From contig JAAYAP010000016.1 in NCBI GenBank assembly GCA_012719315.1, positions 1 through 16,540 of the forward strand: DNA of 16,540 nt. The letters are read 5' to 3'. The translations under genes were made by a program, and so were the position numbers. The DNA is from Methanobacteriota archaeon. Lineage in GTDB: Archaea > Thermoplasmatota > Thermoplasmata > Methanomassiliicoccales > Methanomethylophilaceae. Position 1 is the stretch's first letter; the number at the start of each line of letters is the position of its first letter. Shown piece after piece: positions 6,844 through 13,521 of this stretch. The notes under the pieces are model-generated. The model saw nothing but the letters and a program-made list of their open reading frames with translations. It was not told the DNA's origin and made no database searches.

Positions 6844-8704
6844 GGATCACGAGATGATGTGCGGGATAGAGATCCACCAGCAGCTGGACACGAGGAAGCT
6901 CTTCTGCGCCTGCGAGAGCCGTTTGTGCGACGACGGCGTCGGCGCCTATTTCAGGAAGCTGAGGCCGATCGCCGGCGAGATCGAGACAGTCGACCGGGCC
7001 GCATTGGCCCAGGCGCAGAAGGACACGGGCTTCATCTACCAATGCGCACCGGGGGCGACATGCCTGGTCGATCTGGACGAGGAGCCGCCGCACGGACCGG
7101 ACGCCGAGGCGCTGGAGACCTCGCTGATCTTCTCGGAACTGGTCAACGCCTCGGTCGTCGACGAGATCCACTTCATGAGGAAGATCGTCGTCGACGGGTC
7201 CAACACCTCCGGGTACCAGAGGACCGCGCTGATCGCCTCCGACGGGCACATCGAGGTCAACGGCAGGAGGATCGGGATCCTCTCGGTCTGCCTCGAGGAG
7301 GATGCCGCCAGGAAGGTGGAGGACACGGGCTCCCTGGTCACATACCGCCTGGACCGTCTGGGCATACCGCTGATCGAGGTGGCCACGGCACCCGACATGA
7401 GGACTCCCGAGGAAGTGCTGGAGGTCGCCGCGAGACTGGGCACCCTGCTGCGGGCGACCAAACGGGTGAAGCGCGGGATCGGCACGATACGCGAGGACCT
7501 GAACATCTCGATCCCGGGCGGGGCCCGCACCGAGATCAAAGGCGCGCAGGAGCTCAGGCTGCTGCCGGACTATGTCCGGAACGAGGTGAACCGGCAGCGG
7601 ATGCTGCTGAGGATCCGGGACATCCTCTCGGAACGGGGCACCGGGCCGGCACCGCTCGAGACGGCGGACGTCACCGCCCTGTTCGAGGACTGCGGTTCGA
7701 AAGTCATAAGATCGGCGGTCAAAGACGGAGGCAGGGTCGTCGCCGTCAGGCTGCCGGGGTTCGGCGGGGTCCTCAACGGGGACGACGGCGCCCTGAGGCT
7801 GGGCGCCGAGATGGCTCAGCACGCGCGCACCAAAGGCGTGAAGGGGATCTTCCATTCGGACGAGTTGCCGGGGTACGGCATCGGCGGCGAGCACGTGGAC
7901 CGGCTCAGGGGGTTCCTGGGGATGACCGGGGACACGGACGCCTTCGCGATCTGCGCCTCGGACGGGAAGAGGGCGGTCGATGCATTGACGGCGGCGGTGA
8001 ACCGGGCGAACGCGGCTTTGATCGGAGTCCCCGAGGAGACCAGGGACCCGTTGCCGGACGGCACGACCCGGTATTCCAGGCCGTTGCCGGGCGCGGCGCG
8101 GATGTATCCGGAGACGGATGTGATGCCGATCGGGATCACACAGGAGCGTCTGGAGTCCATCAGGGACGAGCTGCCCGAGCTGCCGGAGGCCGTCGAGAAG
8201 AGACTGTGCGCCGAGCACGGGATCAACGCCCAGCAGGCGCGTCAGCTGATCAGGTCGGGATACGACGGACTCTTCGTCGCGATCGTCGCGGAGCACGGCA
8301 TGGCCGCGATCGCGGCGACGACCCTGCTCAACACCTTCTCCGAGCTCGAGGCCGAGGGGGAGGACCCGTCCGCATTCACCGATACGCAGCTCTCCGGGCT
8401 GTTCGGGATGCTGAAGGACGACGCGTTCTCGAAAGAGGCGATACCGGCGATCCTGAAGGAGATGACGAAGGGCGTCGACGCCGATCAGGCGGTCGCGGCC
8501 CTGGGATTGGAGACGGTCGGCGACGACGAGGCCGCCGCCGTGATCGCCGCCATCGTCGACGAGCGTGCGGACTTCGTGCGCGAGAAAGGGATGGCGGCCG
8601 TCGGACCGCTCATGGGGCCGGTCATGGGCGCTCTCAGAGGCAGGATCGACGGCAAGCAGGCCAACGACCTGCTCGTCAAGGAGATACGCAGGCTCATCGG
8701 TTGA
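6836..8704 (+). CDS. gatE: Glu-tRNA(Gln) amidotransferase subunit E
   Basis: 622 residues, full length. GatE binds and phosphorylates Glu-tRNA(Gln) and completes its amidation with ammonia channelled from GatD. The GatB-like cradle domain opens with MCGIEIHQQLDTRKLFC and holds DGSNTSGYQRT, EDAARK and GIGTIREDLNIS. A GAD domain, shared with bacterial AspRS and diagnostic for GatE over GatB, is inserted at about residues 285-405 (VKGIFHSDELPGYGI). MYPETDVMPI returns to the cradle core. The YqeY-type tail ends with ALRGRIDGKQANDLLVKEI at about 600-617. GGAGG at correct spacing supports ATG 6836. The 8-base overlap with gatD suggests translational coupling and equal subunit supply. The archaeon therefore probably makes Gln-tRNA indirectly and may lack GlnRS. 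Its last 11 bases overlap the tail of the opposite-strand methyltransferase. Confidence 0.96.
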   Translation: MSEDHEMMCGIEIHQQLDTRKLFCACESRLCDDGVGAYFRKLRPIAGEIETVDRAALAQAQKDTGFIYQCAPGATCLVDLDEEPPHGPDAEALETSLIFSELVNASVVDEIHFMRKIVVDGSNTSGYQRTALIASDGHIEVNGRRIGILSVCLEEDAARKVEDTGSLVTYRLDRLGIPLIEVATAPDMRTPEEVLEVAARLGTLLRATKRVKRGIGTIREDLNISIPGGARTEIKGAQELRLLPDYVRNEVNRQRMLLRIRDILSERGTGPAPLETADVTALFEDCGSKVIRSAVKDGGRVVAVRLPGFGGVLNGDDGALRLGAEMAQHARTKGVKGIFHSDELPGYGIGGEHVDRLRGFLGMTGDTDAFAICASDGKRAVDALTAAVNRANAALIGVPEETRDPLPDGTTRYSRPLPGAARMYPETDVMPIGITQERLESIRDELPELPEAVEKRLCAEHGINAQQARQLIRSGYDGLFVAIVAEHGMAAIAATTLLNTFSELEAEGEDPSAFTDTQLSGLFGMLKDDAFSKEAIPAILKEMTKGVDADQAVAALGLETVGDDEAAAVIAAIVDERADFVREKGMAAVGPLMGPVMGALRGRIDGKQANDLLVKEIRRLIG

Positions 8705-9266
8705 AACGGATCTCCAGGGCCCTCAGCCGCTCGAAGAAGAGCGGTAGCTCCGCCAGCACGCGGACGTCGAGGCCTTCGAGCAGGGCATCGAGCCGGGCCG
8801 TATCCATCAGCGAGGAGACGACGACGACCAGGCGGCCGCCGTCATCCAGACGCTCCGGGGCCCCGTCGATCAACCGTGGCAGAGGGCCGAGTCCGTCCGG
8901 GCCCCCCGACCAGGCTTGCTCGAGCGCCCCCTCCTCGTCGACCGGCAGATAGGGCAGATTGAAGACGATGGTGTCGAAGACGCCGTCGATCCCGGAGAAC
9001 AGATCGGTTTCGCGCACGTCCGCGACCGCTCCGTTATCCTCGGCGTTGCGCCGGGTCAGCGCGACCGCCGAGGGGTTGATGTCCCCGCAGACGACAGCGG
9101 CTCCGTTCAGGGCGCAATGCACCGCGACGACACCGGAGCCGCAGCCGATCTCGAGCACCCGCTCGCCCGGCCCGACATCCAACGCCCGGATCAGCAGGAG
9201 GCTGTCCTCGGAGGGCGGATACACATCCGGGTCGCCGGCAATCCTGACCGAGGGGTCGTATTCCAT
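8694..9266 (-). CDS. HemK2/Mtq2-like class I methyltransferase
   Basis: 190 residues from ATG 9266. It shows the archaeal/eukaryotic HemK2 (Mtq2) pattern: the VYPPSEDSLLLIRAL N-terminal motif, SAM-binding motif VLEIGCGSGVVAV (37-49), acidic GDINPSAVALTRRNA, and the substrate-amide motif at 103-106. That motif reads NLPY instead of the usual NPPY. Relatives use SAM, with partner Trm112, to methylate the Gln of the GGQ motif in class I release factors, and some act on other proteins. The role is inferred from family. The frame is open upstream to 9821, but that part is antisense to the hydrolase gene and lies beyond the TATA-like ATTAATAAAC at 9311-9320. The stop overlaps the end of gatE by 11 bases on the opposite strand. 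Identity of family is firm; substrate is not proven. Confidence 0.85.
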   Translation of the reverse strand: MEYDPSVRIAGDPDVYPPSEDSLLLIRALDVGPGERVLEIGCGSGVVAVHCALNGAAVVCGDINPSAVALTRRNAEDNGAVADVRETDLFSGIDGVFDTIVFNLPYLPVDEEGALEQAWSGGPDGLGPLPRLIDGAPERLDDGGRLVVVVSSLMDTARLDALLEGLDVRVLAELPLFFERLRALEIRFNR

Positions 9267-9310
9267 GGAGCCGATATGGGTCGGCCCGCTGATAAATCCG
9301 AGGTATGCTC

Positions 9311-9320
9311 GTTTATTAAT
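9311..9320. promoter_or_regulatory. TATA element between methyltransferase and MBL hydrolase
   Basis: GTTTATTAAT on the plus strand, ATTAATAAAC on the minus. Its centre is about 27 bases before ATG 9342, so the plus-strand transcript would be leaderless or nearly so. On the minus strand it is about 50 bases before ATG 9266, giving a leader of about 25 bases. One AT-rich element may serve both divergent genes in this otherwise GC-rich gap. Confidence 0.5.
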
Positions 9321-9341
9321 GCGCAATCCCATCGGGAGTCC

Positions 9342-9917
9342 ATGATATCCTTGGACATCCTGACGATCGGGGAACTCACCAGGGATGCCGACGGCAACGT
9401 CCTGGAAGCCCACTCGACGTCCACGCTGGTGCGTGCCGGCGGATTGAACATCGTGGTCGACACGAGCTCCCCCGACCGCAGACCGCATCTGAAGACGTCG
9501 TTCAGGCAGCTGGGGGTGCTGCCGCGCGACGTGGACGTGGTCGTGCTCACCCATTCGCATCACGATCACGTGGGCAACAACGACATGTTCGCGAAAGCCG
9601 AGATCCTCATCCATGCGGGAGAGGAGACGGAGATCGCCGGCGCCAGGATCGTGCGGGAGGACATCGTGCTGACCGAGGGAGTGAGATTGGTGCACACGCC
9701 CGGCCACACGCCGGGGTCGATGAGCGTGTTCATCGAAGCCGACCGCAGGTACGCGATCGCCGGGGATGCGATCCCGCTCAAGGACAACCACTTGCAAGGC
9801 AAGCCCCCCCGTTACAGTCACGATTCCGCTTTGGCGCTGGAAAGCTTAAAGAAGATAACCGATTACGCAGACATGGTCATCCCCGGACACGACCGTCCCT
9901 TCATGACCGGCAGGTGA
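9342..9917 (+). CDS. Metallo-beta-lactamase-fold hydrolase
   Basis: 191 residues from ATG 9342. This is a small, stand-alone metallo-hydrolase. The metal-binding residues are in place: THSHHDHVG (His71, His73, Asp75, His76), HTPGHTPGS (His122), AGDAIP (Asp142) and IPGHD (His183). Two metal ions, usually Zn or Fe, are expected. The N-terminus, with LTIGELTRDADGNV, and the lack of extra domains leave the substrate open. Relatives include glyoxalase II-like thioesterases, MBLAC-like enzymes and other phosphodiester or lactone hydrolases. No RNA-processing beta-CASP insert is present, so it is not an RNase J/CPSF type. The start lies near the predicted transcription start. The stop overlaps the next gene as TGATG, so the hydrolase and the zinc-finger protein are probably cotranscribed and coupled. 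Confidence 0.88.
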   Translation: MISLDILTIGELTRDADGNVLEAHSTSTLVRAGGLNIVVDTSSPDRRPHLKTSFRQLGVLPRDVDVVVLTHSHHDHVGNNDMFAKAEILIHAGEETEIAGARIVREDIVLTEGVRLVHTPGHTPGSMSVFIEADRRYAIAGDAIPLKDNHLQGKPPRYSHDSALALESLKKITDYADMVIPGHDRPFMTGR

Positions 9918-10603
9918 TGCGCTTGACCGACAGAGAATTACCCGAATACATCTACTACGAGTGCCCCCGGTGCGACGACGTCACCGAACACGACATCCTC
10001 AAGGCGAGGATGGGCAGGGACAACATCACCGGCACTTTCCGGTGCACGGTCTGCGAGCGCACTTTCTCCGACTCGATCCGGATCCCGAGGATCCTGGAAG
10101 TGCCGGTCCTGTTCAGCGACGGCACGGTGACCGAGAAGACCGCCACCGCGCTGGAGGAGAACGAGATCCTCTCGCTCGGCGACGAATTCAACCTGGACGA
10201 CGGCAGGAGGGTCTCGATAACCTTGATCGAATCGGCGGACGGGGTCCGCAGGAAGAAGGAGCTGGCGGCGAACATCGTGCGGCTGTGGGTGAAGCAGTTC
10301 GATGTGCTGAGCGTCAAGGTCTCCGTCAACGACAACCGCAAGACCTTCCCGGTCCGCATCGATGCGGAACCCGACGACGTGTTCACGGTGGGCATGGTGC
10401 TCTCCTTCAACAGCTTCGACGCCGTGGTGCACGCGATCAAGACCCGCACGCGTCTGGTCCGCAAGGGTGATGCCGAGGCAAGGGAGATCCGCAGGATCTA
10501 CGCCAAGAAGAAGCCCAAGAACTACGCGATCATGGATTTCGAGGAGGACGCGGATTTCGACGAATCCGAGTACTTCATCGAGGACGACGAGGACGGGTTC
10601 TGA
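9917..10603 (+). CDS. Archaeal zinc-finger protein with acidic tail, probably COG1326/HVO_0476 family
   Basis: 228 residues from ATG 9917, in a TGATG overlap with the upstream stop; a GTG at 9914 is also in frame. Two CxxC pairs (Cys16/Cys19 in CPRC and Cys43/Cys46 in CTVC) form a treble-clef or ribbon-like zinc site. A beta-rich middle follows, containing SLGDEFNLDDGRRVSITLIE and DVFTVGMVLSFNSFDAVVHAI. A basic patch (RRIYAKKKPKN) comes before a very acidic C-terminus (DFEEDADFDESEYFIEDDED). This resembles an uncharacterised archaeal zinc-finger family; I recall the names COG1326 and HVO_0476, with moderate certainty. A nucleic-acid or protein-binding role is likely but unproven. It is cotranscribed with the MBL-fold hydrolase and ends 3 bases before the convergent HAD phosphatase gene. 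Confidence 0.72.
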   Translation: MRLTDRELPEYIYYECPRCDDVTEHDILKARMGRDNITGTFRCTVCERTFSDSIRIPRILEVPVLFSDGTVTEKTATALEENEILSLGDEFNLDDGRRVSITLIESADGVRRKKELAANIVRLWVKQFDVLSVKVSVNDNRKTFPVRIDAEPDDVFTVGMVLSFNSFDAVVHAIKTRTRLVRKGDAEAREIRRIYAKKKPKNYAIMDFEEDADFDESEYFIEDDEDGF

Positions 10604-10606
10604 GGC

Positions 10607-11272
10607 TCACCGGACGGGACAGGTCTCCTCGAGGATGTGATCGAGCACATCGGAGATGTTGTCGGACCTGACCACATGGGTGGCGGCCGCCTCGGTGCAG
10701 GGGTCGACGGGATTGAAGGCGATCGACATGCCGCTGTTCTCGAACATGGGGATGTCGGTGAAGGAGTTGCCGATCGAGACCGTGCGTTCGCGGGTGGTGC
10801 CGTACTTCTCGATGAAATGCCTGACGTTGCCTCCTTTGTCGGACAGCTTGACATGCCTGATGCCCTCGCCGGTCAGCACCCCTTCGTCATCGGCGACCAG
10901 CTCCACGGCCTGACTGTCGTCGAATCCGAACTCGGCCGCGATCATGCGGGCGGCGATGTCGATCCCGCCGCTGATGATCACGCACTTCATCCCGTTGCCC
11001 TTGAGGCAGGCGACAGTCTCCTGGATCCCCCCGATCAGCGGGATCGACCGGAAGTGCCTGATCAGGTCACGGTGGCCGATGCGCGGCTCGACGGTCTTCC
11101 AGAGCGACACGTCGCGCATGATGAACTCGGGCTCGTCGATGGCGCCCTCGCAGAACAGGCGGTAGGATTCCTCGTTGTCGACATCGAGGCATCTGTGGAT
11201 CCAGCACCAAGAGCTCCGGATGTCGGTGAGCACACCGTCCATGTCGAAGCACACGAGATCGTATTTCCGCAT
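10607..11272 (-). CDS. HAD-superfamily phosphatase, SerB-like
   Basis: 221 residues from ATG 11272. The HAD motifs are in order: motif I FDMDGVLTD (nucleophile Asp10, acid/base Asp12), a helical cap at about residues 18-75, motif II IISGG (Ser101), motif III Lys146 in LSDKGGNV, and motif IV SIGNSFTDIPMF with Asp173. The cap and the ending MSIAFNP look like the phosphoserine-phosphatase branch (class IB), so L-serine synthesis is one candidate role; other phosphate substrates are possible. Motif IV reads GNxxxD where the family usually has GDxxxD, so one metal-binding acid is replaced by Asn169. A frame open upstream to 11395 is rejected because the motif-bearing region begins at 11272 and a TATA-like CATAAACG (11302-11309) lies 34 bases before it. 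Confidence 0.82.
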   Translation of the reverse strand: MRKYDLVCFDMDGVLTDIRSSWCWIHRCLDVDNEESYRLFCEGAIDEPEFIMRDVSLWKTVEPRIGHRDLIRHFRSIPLIGGIQETVACLKGNGMKCVIISGGIDIAARMIAAEFGFDDSQAVELVADDEGVLTGEGIRHVKLSDKGGNVRHFIEKYGTTRERTVSIGNSFTDIPMFENSGMSIAFNPVDPCTEAAATHVVRSDNISDVLDHILEETCPVR

Positions 11273-11301
11273 GGCCACGTCATGCGGGGCGGTGTTCTTA
11301 T

Positions 11302-11309
11302 CGTTTATG
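11302..11309 (-). promoter_or_regulatory. TATA-like box of the HAD phosphatase gene
   Basis: CATAAACG on the minus strand, centred about 34 bases upstream of ATG 11272. This would give a leader of about 8 bases. It shares the 128-base divergent gap with the promoter of the MORN-repeat gene. Confidence 0.4.
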
Positions 11310-11370
11310 CAGGTCCTTGCGCCGCACGGGCCCGGCAGGCGATGAGAACGGAGGTTTCCATCAGAATAGC

Positions 11371-11380
11371 CATTAATATC
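11371..11380 (+). promoter_or_regulatory. TATA box for a leaderless MORN-TraB-thyX transcript
   Basis: CATTAATATC lies about 25 bases ahead of ATG 11401, the distance expected from TATA to transcription start in archaea. No Shine-Dalgarno site precedes the ATG; the nearby ATG at 11394 is followed at once by TAA. The operon mRNA is therefore probably leaderless. Confidence 0.55.
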
Positions 11381-11400
11381 TGATATCCCTCTCATGTAAC

Positions 11401-11877
11401 ATGGCTCCCGGAAGGCCCTCCCTCAGCATCACCTACGGCAACGGATCGTATCTGGGGGAATGCATCGTCGTCGACGGCACGCCCGTCGAGGACGGCAGAG
11501 GGATCTTCACCTGGTCCAACGGGGACAGGTACGAAGGCGATTTCGTCAGAGGCGTGCGTTCGGGCCGCGGCATCTTCTCCTGGTCGGACGGCAGGAGGTA
11601 CGAGGGCGGTTTCCTGGACGATGTGCGTTCCGGCGACGGGACCATGCGCTGGAACGACGGCACGGTCTACGAAGGCGGGTTCTCCGAAGGCCTGATGAGC
11701 GGCCGCGGCAGGCTCGTCTGGCCGAGCGGCGAATGGTACGAAGGCGACTTCCTCGAAGGGCGCATGGATGGCCGGGGAGTGCATCACGCCGCCGACGGCA
11801 CGCCGATCTACGAAGGCGACTGGGTCGCCAACTGCCCGGTCAACCGGGGCGGATGGGACACGGAGGACGGCGCATGA
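11401..11877 (+). CDS. MORN-repeat protein
   Basis: 158 residues, soluble, with no signal peptide or membrane helix. Five tandem 23-residue MORN repeats begin near residues 32, 55, 78, 101 and 124, each of the type GRGxFxWSDGxRYEGxFxxGxxS. A half repeat with YGNGSYLGE lies at 12-20. The repeats form a beta-hairpin meander, as known for MORN proteins, which often act as scaffolds or in membrane or protein contacts. Repeats 1 to 4 are very alike; the fifth is looser (HHAADGTPIYEGDWV). The last four bases (ATGA) overlap the start of the TraB-family gene, so the two are probably translated in fixed ratio. Its partner is unknown; MORN proteins are common in eukaryotes and scattered in bacteria and archaea. 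Confidence 0.85.
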   Translation: MAPGRPSLSITYGNGSYLGECIVVDGTPVEDGRGIFTWSNGDRYEGDFVRGVRSGRGIFSWSDGRRYEGGFLDDVRSGDGTMRWNDGTVYEGGFSEGLMSGRGRLVWPSGEWYEGDFLEGRMDGRGVHHAADGTPIYEGDWVANCPVNRGGWDTEDGA

Positions 11878-12599
11878 TCGTGATCGTGGGCACGGGTCAC
11901 GTGTTCAACATCTCCGAGTCGGTGTCGTTCATCGTGAAGAACCTCTGGCCCGAAGTGCTGATGGTGGAACTGGATGCCAAGAGGTACGCCGCGCTCACCG
12001 ACGAGCGCCAGACCTCGGAGATCCATGCTTCGTCCTCGGCACCCCGGTCGTATATGCGCTCGGCAAGATACCAGGAGCGGATCTCCAAGGAGCACGGCAC
12101 CGAAGCCGGCGGGGAGTTCCTGGCGGCGATCCACACCGCGAATGCGCTGGATGCGAGGATCGTGTGCATAGACCGTGATGCCGAGGAGGTGATGGCGGAG
12201 ATGGAGGCGGAGATGAAGCTGACGGAGAGGTTGAGGTACCGGCTGTCCGCATACACGGACGGGCTGCTCGGGAAGAGGCGTGTCGAGAAGGTCCAGCGGG
12301 ATTTCGCGGTCGACGAGGATGCCTACATGCATTCGATGAGGCGCAGATACCCGACGCTGGTCCGGAAGCTGATCGACGAGCGCGACGCATACATGGCCGA
12401 ACGCATCAGGGAGAACCTTCCCGCGGAGGGGAACACGGTCGTGATCGTCGGAGATGCGCACGTGGAGGGCCTGCTCGGCTTGCTCTCCGATCTGGAGCCC
12501 TGCAGGATACGCCTCTCCGACCTCCTCGACCCGTTCCGGCTGAACCGGGTGAAGGATGCGGTCTGGAACGACGAATTGGGGAACGGTGATTGGAATTGA
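11874..12599 (+). CDS. TraB/PrgY-family protein, short soluble form
   Basis: 241 residues from ATG 11874, in an ATGA overlap with the MORN gene and preceded by GGAGG at 11862-11866. Family marks are the opening IVIVGTGHVF, the conserved acidic and basic residues in VLMVELDAKRY (Glu32, Arg37), IDERDAYMAERI (167-178) and VIVGDAHVEGL (190-200). The fold is related to the EreA/ChaN/TIKI superfamily, in which some members are metalloproteases; the family is also named for PrgY, which blocks pheromone signals in Enterococcus. Many archaeal TraB proteins carry C-terminal membrane helices, but this one stops before any, so it appears cytosolic unless MORN repeats tether it. The TTGA overlap at its end couples it to thyX. 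Family call is firm; function is unknown. Confidence 0.85.
   Translation: MIVIVGTGHVFNISESVSFIVKNLWPEVLMVELDAKRYAALTDERQTSEIHASSSAPRSYMRSARYQERISKEHGTEAGGEFLAAIHTANALDARIVCIDRDAEEVMAEMEAEMKLTERLRYRLSAYTDGLLGKRRVEKVQRDFAVDEDAYMHSMRRRYPTLVRKLIDERDAYMAERIRENLPAEGNTVVIVGDAHVEGLLGLLSDLEPCRIRLSDLLDPFRLNRVKDAVWNDELGNGDWN
12585..12589 (+). promoter_or_regulatory. Shine-Dalgarno site of thyX (GGTGA)
   Basis: GGTGA, followed by TTGGAA and the TTG start at 12596. The ten bases from 12585 to 12594 are identical to the purD leader (minus strand, 4790 to 4781). This spacing favours TTG 12596 over TTG 12590, which would touch the site. Confidence 0.55.
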
Positions 12600-13252
12600 T
12601 CGTCGAGCTGCTGTCATACACCAGGGATGCCGACGCCATCTGCGCGGCGGCGGCCAAGTCATGCTATTCATCGAGATCGGCCGCCGATCTGCTGGGTGAG
12701 GGCGATTCGGCCAAGACGCTCGACAAGGTCGTCGGCATGGGCCATCATTCGGTCATCGAGCACGCGGTGTTCACCTTCTCGGTCGAGGGGGTCTCGCGTT
12801 CGCTCACGCATCAGCTCGTCAGGCACAGGGTGGCCTCGTTCTCCCAGCAGAGCCAGAGGTACGTGCCCATGGAAGAGCCCTCGTACGTGGTCCCGGGGTC
12901 GGTCGCCGGGGACCCGCAGGCGGCGGAGGTCTACCGCAATGCGATGGAAACGGCATGGGACGCATACAACCTGCTTCTGAGGACCGTGCCGCCCGAGGAC
13001 GCCAGGTACGTGCTGCCGAACGGATGCACCACCAACATAACCATCACCATGAACGCCAGGGAGCTCCTCCATTTCTTCTCGCTGAGATGCTGCGAACGCG
13101 CTCAGTGGGAGATACGGGCATTGGCAGAGAGGATGCTGTCGATATGCAGAGAGGTGTCCCCGGCGATATTCGAGCATGCCGGACCCCCGTGCGTGAGAGG
13201 GCCGTGCCCCGAAGGCGACCTGACCTGCGGAAATCCCAAGAACGTCAGATAA
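12596..13252 (+). CDS. thyX: Flavin-dependent thymidylate synthase
   Basis: 218 residues from TTG 12596. ThyX makes dTMP from dUMP using a folate-type methylene carrier, FAD and NAD(P)H. The signature RHRVASFSQQSQRYV (76-90) matches RHRxxSxxxxSxRY, which binds flavin and dUMP. MGHHSVIEHAVFTFSVEGVS and the dUMP-binding helix MNARELLHFFSLRCCERAQW are also present. The C-terminus has a Cys-rich tail (CVRGPCPEGDLTC) that might bind metal. Two TTG codons are in frame. The one at 12596 forms a TTGA overlap with the TraB stop and has GGTGA at good spacing, so it is preferred; 12590 would add two residues. No ThyA is seen in this window. The coenzyme may be tetrahydromethanopterin-type if the host is a methanogen; that is inference. 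Confidence 0.93.
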   Translation: MIVELLSYTRDADAICAAAAKSCYSSRSAADLLGEGDSAKTLDKVVGMGHHSVIEHAVFTFSVEGVSRSLTHQLVRHRVASFSQQSQRYVPMEEPSYVVPGSVAGDPQAAEVYRNAMETAWDAYNLLLRTVPPEDARYVLPNGCTTNITITMNARELLHFFSLRCCERAQWEIRALAERMLSICREVSPAIFEHAGPPCVRGPCPEGDLTCGNPKNVR

Positions 13253-13255
13253 ACC

Positions 13256-13264
13256 TTAAATAGG
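13256..13264 (+). promoter_or_regulatory. TATA box of the S17e gene
   Basis: CTTAAATAG begins 3 bases after the thyX stop. Transcription would begin near 13285, giving a leader of about 14 bases that includes the GGTGA ribosome site at 13289-13293. Confidence 0.6.
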
Positions 13265-13288
13265 GATTACCGATTAGTCGGGTCACTC

Positions 13289-13293
13289 GGTGA
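13289..13293 (+). promoter_or_regulatory. Shine-Dalgarno site of S17e (GGTGA)
   Basis: GGTGA lies 5 bases before ATG 13299. The in-frame GTG at 13290 is part of this site, so it is not the start. Confidence 0.6.
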
Positions 13294-13298
13294 AAGAC

Positions 13299-13490
13299 AT
13301 GGGAAGGATAAGACCCACTTATATCAAGAGAGTAGCGATCGAACTCGTCAACAAATACCCTCAGGCATTCAACAGGGACTTCGAGGACAACAAGGTCGAG
13401 GTCAGCGCTCTCACGGACGTGACCTCGGTCGCGATGAGGAACAGGATAGCCGGTTACGTCACCCGCTACATGTCCCGTCCGGAGATCTGA
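13299..13490 (+). CDS. rps17e: 30S ribosomal protein S17e
   Basis: 63 residues, the usual archaeal length. This small-subunit protein exists only in archaea and eukaryotes. It begins MGRIRPTYIKRVAIELVNKY and has the family core FNRDFEDNKVEV, then MRNRIAGYVTRYM near the C-terminus. The start at ATG 13299 gives the conserved MGRIR opening and has GGTGA 5 bases upstream; a GTG at 13290 would add three residues and lies within that ribosome site. It has its own TATA box just after thyX. The tRNA-Arg gene follows 31 bases after the stop, with no clear promoter between, so the two may share a transcript. Confidence 0.95.
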   Translation: MGRIRPTYIKRVAIELVNKYPQAFNRDFEDNKVEVSALTDVTSVAMRNRIAGYVTRYMSRPEI

Positions 13491-13521
13491 AACAACTTCA
13501 TCAAACGATGATTCTCCGCAG

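Noticed and set aside
6859..8952. Plus-strand open frame of almost 700 codons within gatE
   Set aside because: It is a shifted frame of gatE with very high Arg/Gly/Asp content and no recognisable domain; gatE is intact.
11342..11383. Tiny 13-codon frame before the MORN gene
   Set aside because: It covers the TATA box and has no ribosome site; a transcript starting near 11400 would not include it.
11493..11840. DNA tandem repeat in the MORN gene
   Set aside because: The 69-base periodicity reflects the protein repeat unit; third codon positions have diverged, so it is not a recent DNA duplication or a CRISPR-like array.
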